Positions 36,969 through 48,884 of a DNA stretch of 64,000 nucleotides are shown piece by piece (the first letter of the stretch is position 1; each line of letters opens with the position of its first letter). The position numbers and the translations under genes were made by a program. This DNA comes from Nelumbo lutea. Taxonomy: Eukaryota; Streptophyta; Magnoliopsida; Proteales; Nelumbonaceae. The notes beneath the pieces were generated by a model, which saw nothing but the letters and a program-made list of their open reading frames with translations, did not search any database and was not told the origin of the DNA. The stretch lies in assembly GCA_022828595.1 (NCBI GenBank), contig JAKGHH010000004.1:56074422-56138421 (forward strand), given 5' to 3'.

Positions 36969-37175
36969 TGTAAAGAAGAAGAAGAAGAAATTTCTTGAAC
37001 AAAGTTGTATAAGAAATTTCTGGAAAGGGTTTTTAATAATAGTTAAAATGCTTAGAGCACAACTCTAGAGTTTTAGGAAAGGGAGAACGAGAGAAAGGGA
37101 GGGCAAGATAGAAAAAAGAAGAAGAAGAAGACGAAGAAATTTTTAGAACAAAATTCAAGGAAGAGAGTTGAGAGT
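36885..37175. repeat. Tandem duplication of about 165 bp with an expanded (GA)n tract
   Basis: AATACTTAGAGCACGACC near 36880 is matched by AATGCTTAGAGCACAACT near 37047. In both, purine-rich sequence and GAAGAAGAAG runs follow. In the first copy an inserted pure GA run fills 36925-36965. Confidence 0.7.
36925..36965. repeat. (GA)n microsatellite
   Basis: About 41 bases of uninterrupted GA repeat. Confidence 0.95.
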
Positions 37176-37640
37176 GGAAGAGACAACGAGGAAGAGGAGA
37201 GTGGGAAGGATCAATAGGCCCTTCTTTTCTTAAACAAAGTCATTTTATTCATTATTTGTCAAAGATAATTTTAAAATTAAAAGAAAAATAAAGAATAATG
37301 TGACATGGAATCCATGTTGGATTGCCACCTCATAGGCATAGCAACAATTAGTTGGCATGGGAATTTGTCTTAAGTTTTCAAAAATTGTATTTACATGTCT
37401 TTTTGGATTGTGCATTGGCTAGGCTGGAATTCTGAATTCTAAATTAGGCCTGTCCATACTTTTCCCTTTTTAGGAACCGCCTTTAGGCAGAATTTCTTTA
37501 TAGGTGGATAATGACACAAAGGTTTCCAACTGTTATACACTAGTATAGAGGGCTGTGTCAATCTCCTCTATAAGTTTGTCATCAAAATTAATTGATTCGA
37601 ACTTTCCCTTTCCTTCCCCATCCTTTGAGAATAGTTATAT

Positions 37641-38125
37641 GTTATGTGTTTGAGGAGAATTCACCCCTAAAAAGCTAGTTGTTAGAGGGAGGTAATCCAA
37701 GCACATATATCTATCTATCTATCTATATATATCTCACAACAACATCCCATACTACCGAAATGGAATACCTCACATTGGTATCTCATACTATCAACATGGG
37801 ACAAATGGATCGTAACATTCCACCATGCTTTGCAGTCCTAAGTCTGACGTAGGCTGGCTTTGCACTAGTCCACCTAGTCCTAGTCGAACATTGTAATACT
37901 GGTGTCACCACTTACGTCGTACGATTGCAATTGGGAGGCATAGTGTAGGCTCCGGTACCATTTGTTATGTGCCTTTGGAGAACTCACTCCTAAAGACTAG
38001 TTGTTAGAGGGAGGTAACCTAATCACATATATATATATCCCACAACAACATCCTATACTACTGACATGGGATACCTCACATTAACATCCCATACTATCAA
38101 CATGGGGCAAATGGATTGTAACACC
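37641..38125. repeat. Imperfect tandem duplication, 333-bp period
   Basis: GTTATGTGTTTGAGGAGAAT (37641) recurs as GTTATGTGCCTTTGGAGAAC (37974). Both are followed by GTTGTTAGAGGGAGGTAA, a short ATCT or AT microsatellite, and ATACTATCAACATGGG. The second copy ends near 38123. Confidence 0.75.
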
Positions 38126-38988
38126 ATATATCTTGTTGTAGTTGACACTTCCTGTCAAACCATCATTTGAAGGCCCATATAGGCTCTTGTATCATTAAAC
38201 CACTATTTAATTTAGCTCATGACCCATTGGATCATTGACTTGGAGTTGGTTCTAGTTAGCACTTAATTTGTTCATTATTAATTTAATGAGATAGGGATTT
38301 TGGTGATTCCCAATTGGGACCAGCTCCATGAGGACATGGAAATTCTGAGCCACTATTTCCATTTCCTCCATAAATAAATTTCTACTATAGTCATTCAAGG
38401 AAGTAACTTGGTTATTATGGAGAGTTCAAGACTTTATTACTTGTGTGGTAATAAGAACCGAATAAATTGTAATGAGACAACATATAAATGTTTATCTTCT
38501 TCTCAAACCTTGATCACTTGGGTTGTTGGCCATGACTTGAAATAGGATTTGTAAAAAAAAAATGTTTCTTATCCAACACACCATGACAACCCTGATTACT
38601 TGCAAGATATGTGGCTTGATATAGGAAAACAAATGTTGTTGGTTGGCAATGGTGCATCATTTCATCGTTGGGACCACCACACCCCACACGGGCACGGATT
38701 AAAAAATTAAATACTGATTACATAATTGAGTAATTGAATATTATTATTATTATTATTATTATTAGAATCTAATTATGCATATGAGGCCCTTGAGTTATAA
38801 GGAAGAAGCATTTTGTTTTGGGGGTATCATTGGAAAACAAAATAAAATTTGCTACTAACAAAAAGTTGTAAGGTTCCTCTTTAGAGATAGGAGTTAAGAG
38901 GAAACAAACATGCCCCAAGTCAAGGATGCTAGATTCTTTCCTCAACAACTGTAATACTGATATGGTGTTTCACATCATCATTATCTCA
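38126..38988. other. No gene seen; (ATT)n microsatellite at about 38739-38764
   Basis: Non-coding AT-rich DNA. An ATT trinucleotide run of about 26 bases is the only distinct feature. Confidence 0.5.
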
Positions 38989-38989
38989 G

Positions 38990-39540
38990 ACTACTTGTCC
39001 CATCTATGTAGGTTTGGCCAAATGAATTTATTTTGTCTATCCATTTTGTTCAATGCCATATCCATTGTTAAACTATGGGTGATCAAATAGTTTTTTACTT
39101 CTACCCAAGTCCTTTTCAGTTTGGCCCTAACTCTTCTAGCCCCTTTAACTTGTAAATGATCACTTTTTCTAATAAGGTTATAGATGACCTTCTATGCATA
39201 TGACCAAACTTTATCAATCTACTTTCTCTCATTTAATCACCTATTGGAGGCTTAGAGCTACTCCTAGGTTTTATGACTTCATTTCTAACCCTATCCTTAT
39301 TAGTTTTATTACTCATCCATATATTCATCCACATTTTTGTTGTACTCATTTTTTGGACATGCTATTTGTTAATTGGCAATACTCTTTTCTATACAACATA
39401 ACTAGCCTTACCACTATTTTATAGAATTTTACTTTTAGTTGAAGTGCCACTTATCTATATAAGACTCCAATGCACCTATCTATTTTGTCTGTCTTGTTCG
39501 AATTTTATGGGTGACGTCCTCCTTAATCTATCTTTTTTCA
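38990..39540 (-). pseudogene. LINE reverse-transcriptase C-terminal relic
   Basis: Minus-strand frames give KVKFYR, VRLVMLYRKEYCQL, WIYGWVIKLIRI, LGVALSL, KSDHLQVKGARR and LKRTWVEV, then DMALNKMDRQ. This order matches the widely dispersed plant LINE reverse-transcriptase tail (KGKFYRT, RPAMLYGAECW, MLRWMSG, RLGVAP, RGRPKKTW, DMALDR). Many stops and frame changes show a long-dead fragment. A typical tail-like string, CCCCACATAATTGGGATTAGG, lies at 39675-39695 but in the other orientation. Confidence 0.6.
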
Positions 39541-40168
39541 TGAGTTATGGAACCAGAGTAGTGGAATATGCATCGTTAACTTATCTTTTGGTCTCCAATC
39601 CTATGTGTACCTTGGTTTGTATACCTTTTGTTATTAAATTTACATTGCATGTATTCTATTTCAGTCCTTAGCTAACCCCACATAATTGGGATTAGGTGTG
39701 GACAATATTGGTGATGAGGATATAATATTCCAATTCCACATATTTTAAAACCTCTTGTTTCTAATTCCATTGTCCATACCCTATTTTGGTACCTCCTCAG
39801 CTCCTCTTGAATGTGTATAATTAATGAATATATGATCGGCACAAATAAATAAGTATTAATTGTTGAACCTCAGTGAACACCCCTTGTTAATTTGTAATTG
39901 TAAAATTCTGTGTCTTCACCAATATGGTGCTACACAATAACACGATCATATAAATTCTTTAGGTGGAAGTGATTATTAGAATGCAATTTACTGCATATTA
40001 ATGTGCATTTCTTGTAGAAATGTTAATTTTTGGATAAAAAAGAGTTTCATTATCTAACCAAGACCCTTACATAAATGAACATATCCTATACTTAAAGCAT
40101 CCACTAATTAATATGATCACATTCCACTAGGTGGATGATGAAAATGAACTATCCTACTATCTACATAA

Positions 40169-40655
40169 CAAAGGGTCCGTTTGGTTCCTAGTTGGAATCG
40201 GAATTAAAATCCTTCAGAATCAGAACCGGAATGGTCCATTCCCATAATCTATTTGGTTCAAACAGGAATGGGAATGAACATGGGAGTCATCAAGAATGAG
40301 ATTTCATTCCTAAGGGAGGGGCAGGGAATGGTCATTCCCTCAACTAGGGGAGTGCCATTCCAGCAGGAATGGGAATGGGATTCTAATTTTGCCAAGCCAA
40401 ATAGTTGGAATTACAAATATACATATACATGTTATACACACACACATAGTAAAAAAAGATATTTTATATAAATATAAGACATGCATATATGTATTTGTTC
40501 GAATTGGTTCAAGTTGGATTGGGACTAACTTAGGCTACCTAACTCCAACTCAAGTTTAGGCTAGGCCCAAAAACTCAGGCCTAACCCAAACTTGGGTTGG
40601 TTTGGGTGGGGCTTAGGTTGGGCACACCAAAGTTGCACTCCTATTATCTATGTTG
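40169..40655. mobile_element. One or two hAT-type MITE remnants (approximate)
   Basis: 40169-40410 begins GGGTCCGTTTGGTTCC and is packed with GGAATGGGAATG and its complement, as in a common class of plant MITEs. 40500-40655 is rich in GGCCC and TTGGGTTGG strings and ends GTTGCACTCCTATT, which read inward is a hAT-like terminus (AGGAGTGCAAC). Exact ends and target duplications were not found. Confidence 0.35.
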
Positions 40656-40920
40656 GCTACAAGAGTTCTTATAGAAGTGTTAGTACAATAATGGATATAT
40701 TCTTCCACATACCACTTGTTCATGAATTTTAAGCTTTTTATTTCTTTGAGCTAATGGGGTTACACAATTGGAGGTAGCACATCCTCCAAACCCATTACCC
40801 ATAACCTTGGTGGCAACAGGATTTGATCCCAGGTCTCTTATATAAACAACTAGAGAACTAACAATTGAGTTAAGGTCAAAGACTTAAACCTTCCCTAAGA
40901 TTTTTGATAAATACTATAGT

Positions 40921-41116
40921 TGTCAAATAACAAAAGAAAGAGGAACAAGAAGGGAAGAAGAAGAAAGAGAAGGAGAAGTTGTTTCGGAAAAGTTGGGTGA
41001 GTTACTATTCACATCCAAAGAAAACTTTATACTAACTAGGAAAATTACATATGGCCAAATGCTAAAGGAATTGAAGAAAAACCCAAAAACCCCTGCTACA
41101 ATATATATTCTCAACA
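40921..41116 (-). repeat. Ty1/copia 3' LTR (about 196 bp)
   Basis: On the minus strand it starts TGTTGAGAATATATATTG directly after a polypurine tract. A plausible end is TTTGACA at 40921. The start is well supported by the tract and by being typical of copia LTRs. The end is inferred from TG...CA form only. Confidence 0.5.
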
Positions 41117-41128
41117 CTCCCCCTCAAG
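41117..41128 (-). promoter_or_regulatory. Polypurine tract of the Ty1/copia element
   Basis: CTTGAGGGGGAG on the minus strand, immediately before the LTR start. It primes plus-strand DNA synthesis in LTR retrotransposons. Confidence 0.75.
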
Positions 41129-41419
41129 GTTTCTATAAAATTTCGGTATGTGGAGACCTTTGGTGAGACAATCAAAAAGTTGATGTTTAGAGTTGACAAA
41201 CAACATACATATTTCTCCACTGGCTATTCTCTCTCTAATGAAGTGTCTATCAACTTCAATATGCTTTGTCTAATCATGCTAGACTGGGTTATGGGCAACA
41301 TTTATGGAAGCTTGGTTATCACAATACAATGTTATTGGAATATCAGTTTGGATTTCACCATCAAATAATAAAGACTTTAACCAAAGTAACTTTGATACAC
41401 CATGAACCATAGATTTATA

Positions 41420-41650
41420 TTCTACTTCTGTGCTAGATTAGGCAACAATGGATTGCCTTTTATATCATCCATAGAGCCTACCCAATATGTAGCAGTATAA
41501 TCTTCAACCTTGAGATGTCCATGGTTGGAGTACAATGTTCCTTTGCTTGGACATTCCTTTAAATGGGCAAGAATTCTATTAACTACTTGCATATGTGAAG
41601 TTTTGGGTCTATGCATATATTGACTCACCACACTTACAGAATAGGATAGC
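41420..41650 (-). pseudogene. Ty1/copia RNase H fragment
   Basis: About 70 open residues with SQYMHRPKTSHMQVVNRI, LKECPSKGTLYSNHGHL, and VEDYTATYWVGS where functional elements have AYTDADWAGS. The catalytic Asp positions are changed (TAT for DAD). It then breaks into stops, so it is inactive. Confidence 0.75.
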
Positions 41651-42840
41651 GCTTGTCAAACATAGGTGGAAGGCAATTTGAGAGCGAGGAGGATATATTG
41701 GGGCTCCTTTTCCTTAGTGGAGAGGAGAGAAATAAGGGTTGACGAAAGTGGGTACCTCGTCGCATTGTGAGAGCGAGGAGGAAGTGTGTCATCCATAGAT
41801 CTAGTACACATAGAGTGAGTACAAGTAGGAGGAGGGAGTGCTGGAGTGTTGTCAAGAAGCTCTTGAACACTTTGGTTTCATATGGGCCTCACGGAGGATG
41901 TAGATGAATCATTAGTAGATGAATCTGTGGTAAATGGAGAATGTGGCTAAAGTGGCATAGCAGTAGATGGAAAGGAGGGAATTGTTCTAGAAGACGGAAC
42001 TGATGTAGAAGGTATGGGGGATTCATGTCATAGTGGTGTAGAAATATTGACCCCATTAGATGGAGAGGAGGAGGCGATAGAGGGGGGCATTGAAAAACTT
42101 GGAAATAATGCTTCATCAAATACTACGTTTCTAGCAACAAAAATTTGGCCTAACGGAGCTTGAAGACACTTATATCCTTTGTGAGAGTTGCTGTACCCAA
42201 TAAACAAGCACCTTAGTGATCAAAACATGAATTTGTTTTTGTTGTAGGGTCGCAACAGAGGATAGCATGCACATCCAAAACATCTAAGCATGGAATAATC
42301 TAGAATTCTATGAAACAATTATTCATAGAGATATACCATTCAAAGAGATAGTTGGAAACCAATTAATCAAGTAGGCTACAATTTCAGCCGCTTCAAACTA
42401 GAAGGAAAAGGGGAGTTTTGAGGTGGCCAGTAGATAGAGCGTTGACTCAATGACATGCCTGTGCTTGTGCTCAATAGACCCATTTTGCTAATGCGTGTGT
42501 GGACAAGCCAATCGATGAGAGATGCCTTGTGAATCCCAATAGCAAGATAGATTCTGATCCTCTCCTCCCTAATCAGATTAGAAGGATTGAATTTTGGTAT
42601 GAAAGAGAACATCAACATGCCGTTTAAATTTAAAAAATACATCAAACACATCCGATTTGTGAGTAATAGGATAAATCCATGAAAATTTAGAAAAATCATC
42701 CATAAATAAGACATAATATGAATAACCATTGTTTGACTTTATTGGAGTCGGGCCCCATACATATGAAAAAAATTAAGTCTAATGGACATGTAGACTGAAA
42801 ACTAGAAGATTGCAAAGACAACCTATGACTCTTACCCATT
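41651..42840 (-). pseudogene. Ty1/copia integrase and linker (broken)
   Basis: Minus-strand frames near 42720-42380 show YLWMIFLNFHGF (RYFVTFIDD-like), then FIPKFNPSN and GIHKASLIDWLVHT (the GI..Q.SC..TPQQNG zone), and near 42160-42110 [13 protein letters not shown], the typical end of the copia integrase region. A Pro/Ser-rich linker follows down to about 41700. Frameshifts split it. No reverse-transcriptase motif (such as YVDDI) is found anywhere between here and the RNase H. Confidence 0.65.
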
Positions 42841-42857
42841 TGACATGATTCACAAGC

Positions 42858-43370
42858 TCATTGACTCAACTTATCACTGTCACATGGAAGAACATACTTT
42901 GAAATAATTTTTCGTATAGTACAAAGTGTTGCAAGACCAAGACGCAAGTACCAACCATGAACTGAAGTTTGTTCTTCAACAAGAGCTTCTGGTGTTTGAG
43001 AAATATAGGCTAATGATGGAAAGCAGTACAAACCATCTATACTGACCCCTTGTAGTAATTCTGTCATCGAATAATCCTTCACAAAGCAACAATCACAATG
43101 GAAATAAAAAAACAAGTCATTATCCCTTGTGAATTTACTAATTGATAACGTGTTCTTGCAAATAGAAGGAACACGACAGATATATTTCAAAATAAAGGCA
43201 TGCTGATTAAATAATATAGAGGATGAGCCAATGTGATGTATGTGCAAACCTTGACCTTCTTCGACCTTCACTTGGTCATATCCTATGTATTCTAATTGAT
43301 TTCGAATATTCTCTATCTTTGGAGTCATGTGATGGGTGGCCCCTGAGTTTGGCTACTAGGTGGGGTCAAA
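42858..43370 (-). pseudogene. Ty1/copia protease and gag-pre-integrase region
   Basis: The protease motif near 43360-43330 reads PNSGATHHMT where active elements have DSGATHHMT, so the catalytic Asp is Asn. After it come YIGYDQVKVEEGQGL, and VPSICKNTLSISKFTRDND with FFYFHCDCCFVKD, the conserved LLHVPSITKNLLSVS block before integrase. One open frame of 156 residues runs from 43328 to 42858. Confidence 0.75.
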
Positions 43371-43806
43371 GGGTGAGCTTCCGTTGTGTGGATTCATGAA
43401 CTGAGGGGTGGTGACTCCTCCATGGAATGCAGTTGGTTGAGCACTATGGCGAGTCTTATTACAAATTAGACAAAACAAATTGTGATTTTACCTTCACGTC
43501 CACCATTAAATTGTTTTTGTTGATTGGTAAACATGTTTTGTTGAAAATATTGTTGATGATTGTAGGGAGGATAGTTGCAGCCACGACCTCATCCTTTGCC
43601 ATTATTAAATGCGGGAGAGAACTATTGTGGTGATTTTTGCTATTGATAGAGATGAATTACCCTTTGTTCTTCATACCAACACCAGCAAGATTGGCGTTGT
43701 GAGAGTTTGTGCCTATTCTTCTAACCAATTTTCATGGTTAAGAAGAGAGCCCATGATATCCGAAAGTCCAAGATCCGCTGCATTAGATTGATTGGTAAGG
43801 GTAGTC
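43371..43806 (-). pseudogene. Ty1/copia gag C-terminal part, left of the insertion
   Basis: Going away from the insertion at 43806, the minus strand reads LTNQSNAADLGLSDIMGSLL then NHENWLEE, the end of a UBN2-type gag domain. Further on is a degenerate zinc knuckle, CLICNKTRHSA. The frame joins the gag part on the far side of element 2 through one copy of TAGTC. Several stops occur after the gag domain. Confidence 0.75.
43802..43806. repeat. Left target duplication TAGTC of element 2
   Basis: TAGTC directly before the left LTR, equal to 54638-54642 after the right LTR. Confidence 0.9.
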
Positions 43807-44664
43807 TAATAGAGGGTGATTTGACCTGACCTCCTAAGAAAGTGACACGTGGATGTGACTCAACATAAGCAACAACTCAGCATGACAGCCTAGCTTCAAC
43901 TGAGTAACAAGCCCGTTAAAGTCCTTGCAGGACAGCTTGCTACGTTACAACTCACCCAAATAGCTCACAACAACGCGAGCTCAAGGACCCTAGTATGCTG
44001 AAAGGGAATACTCCAAGCCAAGTCTATCCCAGCTCGCGAGCAGAGAGAATCAACTCGCTCCAATACTTAGGAAAGAAAACTATCCCAAAGGCAACATCAG
44101 GCGGAATCACCTCGGGATAGATCCAGGAGCTCGCTACAATGAATCTCACTATTGAGCAAGCTAGCATTTTCAGGAAGTTTCTTATTTGACGAGACCGTAC
44201 CCGTCAGACTGCCCCATGTCTCTTGACTGATGGTGTAGTCCCTGCTTGCCCAAAGACTGCACCCACGTCTCTCGACAAGTGGTGGTGTGTCTGTCCTTTC
44301 TGGGTCGTGTCTCTCATCTGATTGGGCAGTACTCTGCAACGGTTACCTGCGCAGCCCTGACAAATAACGATTGCGACAAAGGGCCAGTGGTGGTTACGCT
44401 CGATTTGGCAAGAACATCTGCATTTAAAGGCCCCAGTGTCGAAGGGGCAAAGGGATCTTAAATTTAACTGATCTAGTGCTATCTGCACTCTTAGCGCTCT
44501 TTGCATTCTTTACAGCTCTCCCAAGTATTCTAACTTAAGCATCGGAGTGTTCCCACCGGGCAAGTCTCCTGGGAATTCTTCACCTTCATCTTGTCAGGTA
44601 CTGTCCGTCGCTAGCTAGGAGTTAGACGTCTGCCAGCTAGGAGTGCCTGGATAACGCTGAATCA
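43807..44664 (+). repeat. 5' LTR of element 2
   Basis: 858 bp, starting TAATAGAGGG (TGATGGAGGG in the right LTR, so the terminal TG has mutated) and ending CTGAATCA. It contains a TATA-like GCATTTAAAGG near 44420. Matches 53776-54637 along its whole length. Confidence 0.9.
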
Positions 44665-44666
44665 TT

Positions 44667-44684
44667 TGGTGCCATTTGTGGGAA
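44667..44684 (+). promoter_or_regulatory. Primer-binding site of element 2
   Basis: TGGTGCCATTTGTGGGAA, two bases after the LTR. The first bases resemble the complement of the tRNA-Asp 3' end (TGGCGCCGTT) with changes. The tRNA assignment is tentative. Confidence 0.65.
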
Positions 44685-44738
44685 CGCTTCAAAAAGGCTT
44701 CTTCTAATCTCTAGAACTTTTTCTAAGAACACAACATT

Positions 44739-46458
44739 CATGGATTCCTCTAGGAATGCCAGATGTGGTGCCGACTAGAATGCTCATGGGGAGCAACCCC
44801 AGCTCCCCACTAACTGCATTGGACAGTTCACCGTCCTCCTCTCTGTGGACGGAGTTCCCAACCTGAATGTGCCTCCGATAGTGGCACCTGTGAATGCTCC
44901 ACTCCCTTCCACAGTTGGAGCAACATTCACTAAACCTTCCATTGTTCCCCTAGTGATCAACCAAAACCATCTCGAAGACCTGGTGCAATGCATGCGAGCC
45001 ATACAAGTTCAAATGCAACAGTTGCAGCAGTTTCAACTCTACCAGCAACAAGTGTTGCATCAAATTTCTCAACACCAGTACCAACAACAGTTCCCTTCAC
45101 TGCCTCAAGCCTACCATTCGCTTCCCCCTGGGCATTTGGCCACGAAGCAAGCGAAGCCATCCCGTCGGGGTGAACGTCCTCGTCGGGGAGAGGCCACTCA
45201 AACCCAGAATCCTTTCAAAAGCCAAGCCTCGTCCCATGGAAGGAAGGAGAGACCAGTCACCCCTGCCTCGCAGCCTACAGGCAGGTCGGGGGCCTCCCAA
45301 CTGGTCGAGCTCGCATTGCCTCAGCACTCTCAGTTCAAACTCCCACTCGTTGAAAACCAGTTTGAGGTCCTAGCCACAGATTGCAGGCAGGGCCCTTTGG
45401 TTCACAACTATCTTCAGCCGTCCGAGCCCATCGAGCTCAGTAATACTGAAGCGAGCAGAACCAACGCCGATCCGATGAAGCAACAACGGAGGCGTCGACG
45501 AGCTCACCGAACTGCCACTCGCGTCCTGCCCGAGCTCAAGGGTAAGGATGAGGTAAGCTCAGATGAAGTAAAAGCTACTCCTCTCCTTTCAGTTCCTTCC
45601 CCTCTGCCACCAGAACTTCTTGTTGTCCCTATGCCGAAGGACTTCAAGTTTCCTCCACTAGATAAGTATGACGGATCCTTTGATCCGAGTGACCATGTTG
45701 ATGCCTTCCAGTCCCAGATGCACCTGGCAAGGGCCAATGAATCCTGTATTTGTGTGGCTTTCTCCACCACCTTTAAAGGAGCGGCCCGCATATGGTACCA
45801 AAATCTCGCGCCCAGATCAATAAGAAGCTTGGCGCAGTTCGTGCAAGTCTTCACTTCCCATTTTGTCACCAGCAAAAGGTGCCAAAGAACTCAGGAGAAC
45901 CTCCTTGGCATAGTCCAGAAGGATGGGGAGTCCATTCGGAGTTATATCAAGCGATTAAATGATGCTTTGTTTACGGATACCCGATCTAGACCCCGTAGTT
46001 CATCTCACCGTGGCCAAGCGAGACATTACCCACAAAGAATTCACGTGTCATGTGGTTGTCAATCAGCCCAAGACTATGACCGAGTTCTTCAAGCTCACGG
46101 ATCAGTTTATAGGGACGGAGGAGGAGATCAACTAGAAAGGTGAACAGGCCCTCGAGAAAAGAAAAAGGGAAATAGAGCCCTCAACTCAGGGTGATAGCAA
46201 GAAGAAGAAGGACCAAGCTCGAGGGGCAAGGCCGAGTTAGCCTTTCCGAGCTCCAACAGTTGAAAGAATGGGCTATACACCCCTGAACGTGAAGTGGGCC
46301 GAGATCCTTATGGCAATCAAGGATGCCCTGTATGTGAAGTGGCCACCTCGGCTGAAGGCAAATCCTAATGTAAGAAATAAAAATTTGTATTGTAGTTTCC
46401 ATAAAGACCACGGTCATAGCACCGAAAATTGTAAGAACGTCCGCGACGAGATAGAGTA
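44739..46458 (+). pseudogene. Gag of element 2 (zinc knuckle at the end)
   Basis: An ATG at 44739 opens MDSSRNARCG but meets TAG within 13 codons. An open frame then runs from 44845 to about 45960: a Gln-rich segment (about 44990-45110), a basic linker, then a Retrotrans_gag domain with PPLDKYDGSFDPSDHV, FKGAARIWYQNL and GESIRSYIKRLN. A frameshift near 45970 ends the frame. Another frame carries MTEFFKLTDQFI and, at 46381-46450, the zinc knuckle CSFHKDHGHSTENC. Gag would form the particle that packages the RNA. Confidence 0.85.
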
Positions 46459-46621
46459 ACTCATCCATCATGGATACTTGAAAAATTTTGTACAAAATAA
46501 TAATAATAATAAGGCAGGTTGACAGGGGAAGCATAGTAGAGATGCTCCCGAATCGAACCGGCAGGCAGAGCAACCGCAGAGGCAGCCCCCCGAAGAGAGA
46601 CCAGCTCGGGGGACTATCAAC

Positions 46622-47176
46622 GTGATCATCGGAGGTTCAATTGTCGTGGGCTGTACCTCAGCTGGAGCTCAGACATCAACTCGCGAGGCCACCAAGGAAG
46701 AACAAAATCCCCCGAAGCGGCCAAGGATGGAAGACCTGATCTTCTTCTCAGAAGGCGATGCACGCGGGGTCCACTTCCCCCATGATGACGCACTCGTTAT
46801 AAAGATAAAGATTAATTACTTTGAAGTCAGGCATGTCCTCGTCGACTCTGGCAGCTCGGTAGATATCCTCTACAAAGAAACATTTGACGAGCTCCAACTC
46901 CGAGAAAGCGACCTGAAGCCCGCGAATACTCCCCTAGTAGGCTTCAGCGGAGAGGAAGTCAGGCCCCGAGGAAGGATTACAGTACCTGTGGAAGTTGACA
47001 CCTGGCCTAGCATAGTGAAGCTCAACCATGACTTCTTAGTGGTCGCAATCCCCTCCCCATACAATGCCATAGTAGCTCGGCCGATCACCCATGCCCTACA
47101 TGCTGTGGTCTCCACTTACTATTTGGCAATGGAGTTCCCTACGGACTTCGGAATTGGGATAGCGCGAGGTGACTAG
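46622..47176 (+). pseudogene. Protease region of element 2
   Basis: A 184-residue open stretch. VLVDSGSSVDILY near 46835-46875 is the aspartic protease motif (DSG). NTPLVGFSGE and PSPYNAI follow, as in other Tat elements, and the region ends with FGIGIARGD. It is the best preserved part of this pol. Confidence 0.85.
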
Positions 47177-47399
47177 CTTAAGTCTCGCAAGTGCTAAATC
47201 ATCGCCCTCAAAGGGAAAGCCAAGGTGGCTGACAACCTCAAACTAGAGTGACCTACGGAGCAGTGTGTGGAGTGAGCTGCACCCATAGAAGAGACTGTCT
47301 CCATCCCAACATCGAGGGAGGACCCAACTCGAACACTTTTAATCGGCGCTTCAATTGAGGAGCCTCTGCGATCTCAACTGGTATGCTTCTTACTTAAAA

Positions 47400-48700
47400 A
47401 TTTAGATGTTTTTGCATGGTCTGCGGTGGAGATGCCCGGCATAGACCCTAGCATCATAACTCACAAGCTTAATACTGATCTTGTAGTTAGACCCGTTAGA
47501 TAGAAGAAACACAACTTAGCCCCAGAGCGATGGAGGGCAGTCCACGAGGAGGTCGGGAAGCTCCTTGTAGCTGACTTTATCAGGGAAGTCCATTACCCGA
47601 ACTGGGTGGCCAATCCTGTTCTAGTAAAAAAGGCTAACGGTAAATGGCGCATGTGCGTTGACTATACCGACCTGAGCCGAGCTTGCCCAAAGGACTGCTT
47701 CCCACTCCAAAGGATCGACTGTCTGGTGGATGCGACCTCAGGGCATGAGTTGCTGAGTTTCCTAGATACTTATTCGGGCTACAACCAGATCAGGATGGAC
47801 CTAGCTGATGAAGAAAAGATTGCCTTCGTAATCGAGCTCGACCTGCACTATTACAAGGTCATGCCCTTTGGGCTAAAAAATGTCGGGGCAACCTTTCAAA
47901 GACTTGTAATTAAATTTTTGAGCCATTGATTGGTAGAAAAATAGAATGTTATGTAGACGACATGGTCATCAAAACCCAATTTTCGCATGATTTAATACAA
48001 GAGTTACATTCAGTTTTTGGAAATTTGCATAAATTTAACATGAAATTGAACCCAAATAAGTGTGTCTTCGGTGTCACCTCGGGTAAATTCTTAGGGTACA
48101 TCGTCAATCGGCATGACATTGAGGCCAACCCGGATATAATAATGGGCATCCTAGACAAGAGACCACCCTAGAAACTGAAGGAGGTTCAGAGGCTGAATGA
48201 CCGAATAGCTGCTCTGAGCCGCTTTATGTCCAAGTCGGCAGACCGCTGCCTGCCTTTCTTTAAAGCAATTAAAAGCAAAGGTTTTGAATGGAACGAAGAG
48301 TGCCAGCTCGCATTCGATGAGCTCAAAAAGTATCTCGCTAGTATACCGGTCTTAACCCGGCCCAAGGTGGGTGATAATTTAGAGTTGTACCTCTTGGCAA
48401 GTGACGAGGTGGTCAGCTCAGTACTGATAAAAGTGGTAGATCGGGTCCAGTGACCTATCTACTATGTTAGTAAAGTGTTGTAGGGAGTAGAGATGGGATA
48501 TCTCGAGATAGAAAAGTTGGCCTATGCACTAGTTATTGCATCCCGGAAGCTTCATTTGTACTTCCAACCTCACACTGTCATCGTGCTCACTAACAAACCT
48601 CTAAGGCAAGTTCTACTCAAGCCCGAGGCCTCCGGTAGACTGATGAAGTGGGCCGTTGAGCTCAGCGAGTACGATCTCCAATACAAGCTGCGAACTGCTA
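47400..48700 (+). pseudogene. Reverse transcriptase and RNase H of element 2
   Basis: VKKANGKWRMCVDYTDL (47625), FLDTYSGYNQIRMD (47760), MPFGLKNVGATFQRL (47860), then after a one-frame break at about 47926 the catalytic YVDDMVIK (47955). SGKFLGYIV follows, and the RNase H region has RFMSKSADRCLPFF and LTNKPLRQVL. In-frame stops lie at 48168, 48452 and 48481. At least two of them replace a codon for Arg or Gln (CGA or CAG to TGA or TAG), consistent with loss of methylated C. Confidence 0.85.
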
Positions 48701-48884
48701 TCATGGCCAAGCCTTGGCAAACTTCATCGTGGAATGCACTTTCAACTGCAAAGTCCCCAGGTCGGTCGAGCACGAGGCCCCCAACTCGGGCAAGCCTGGG
48801 GTTTCTAGGCCGGTTGCGCTCGAGCACCATGAGGTAGCAACCAGTGCGGCATCTCTCCTAGTTAGGCCAAGCGCGAACTGTGAT

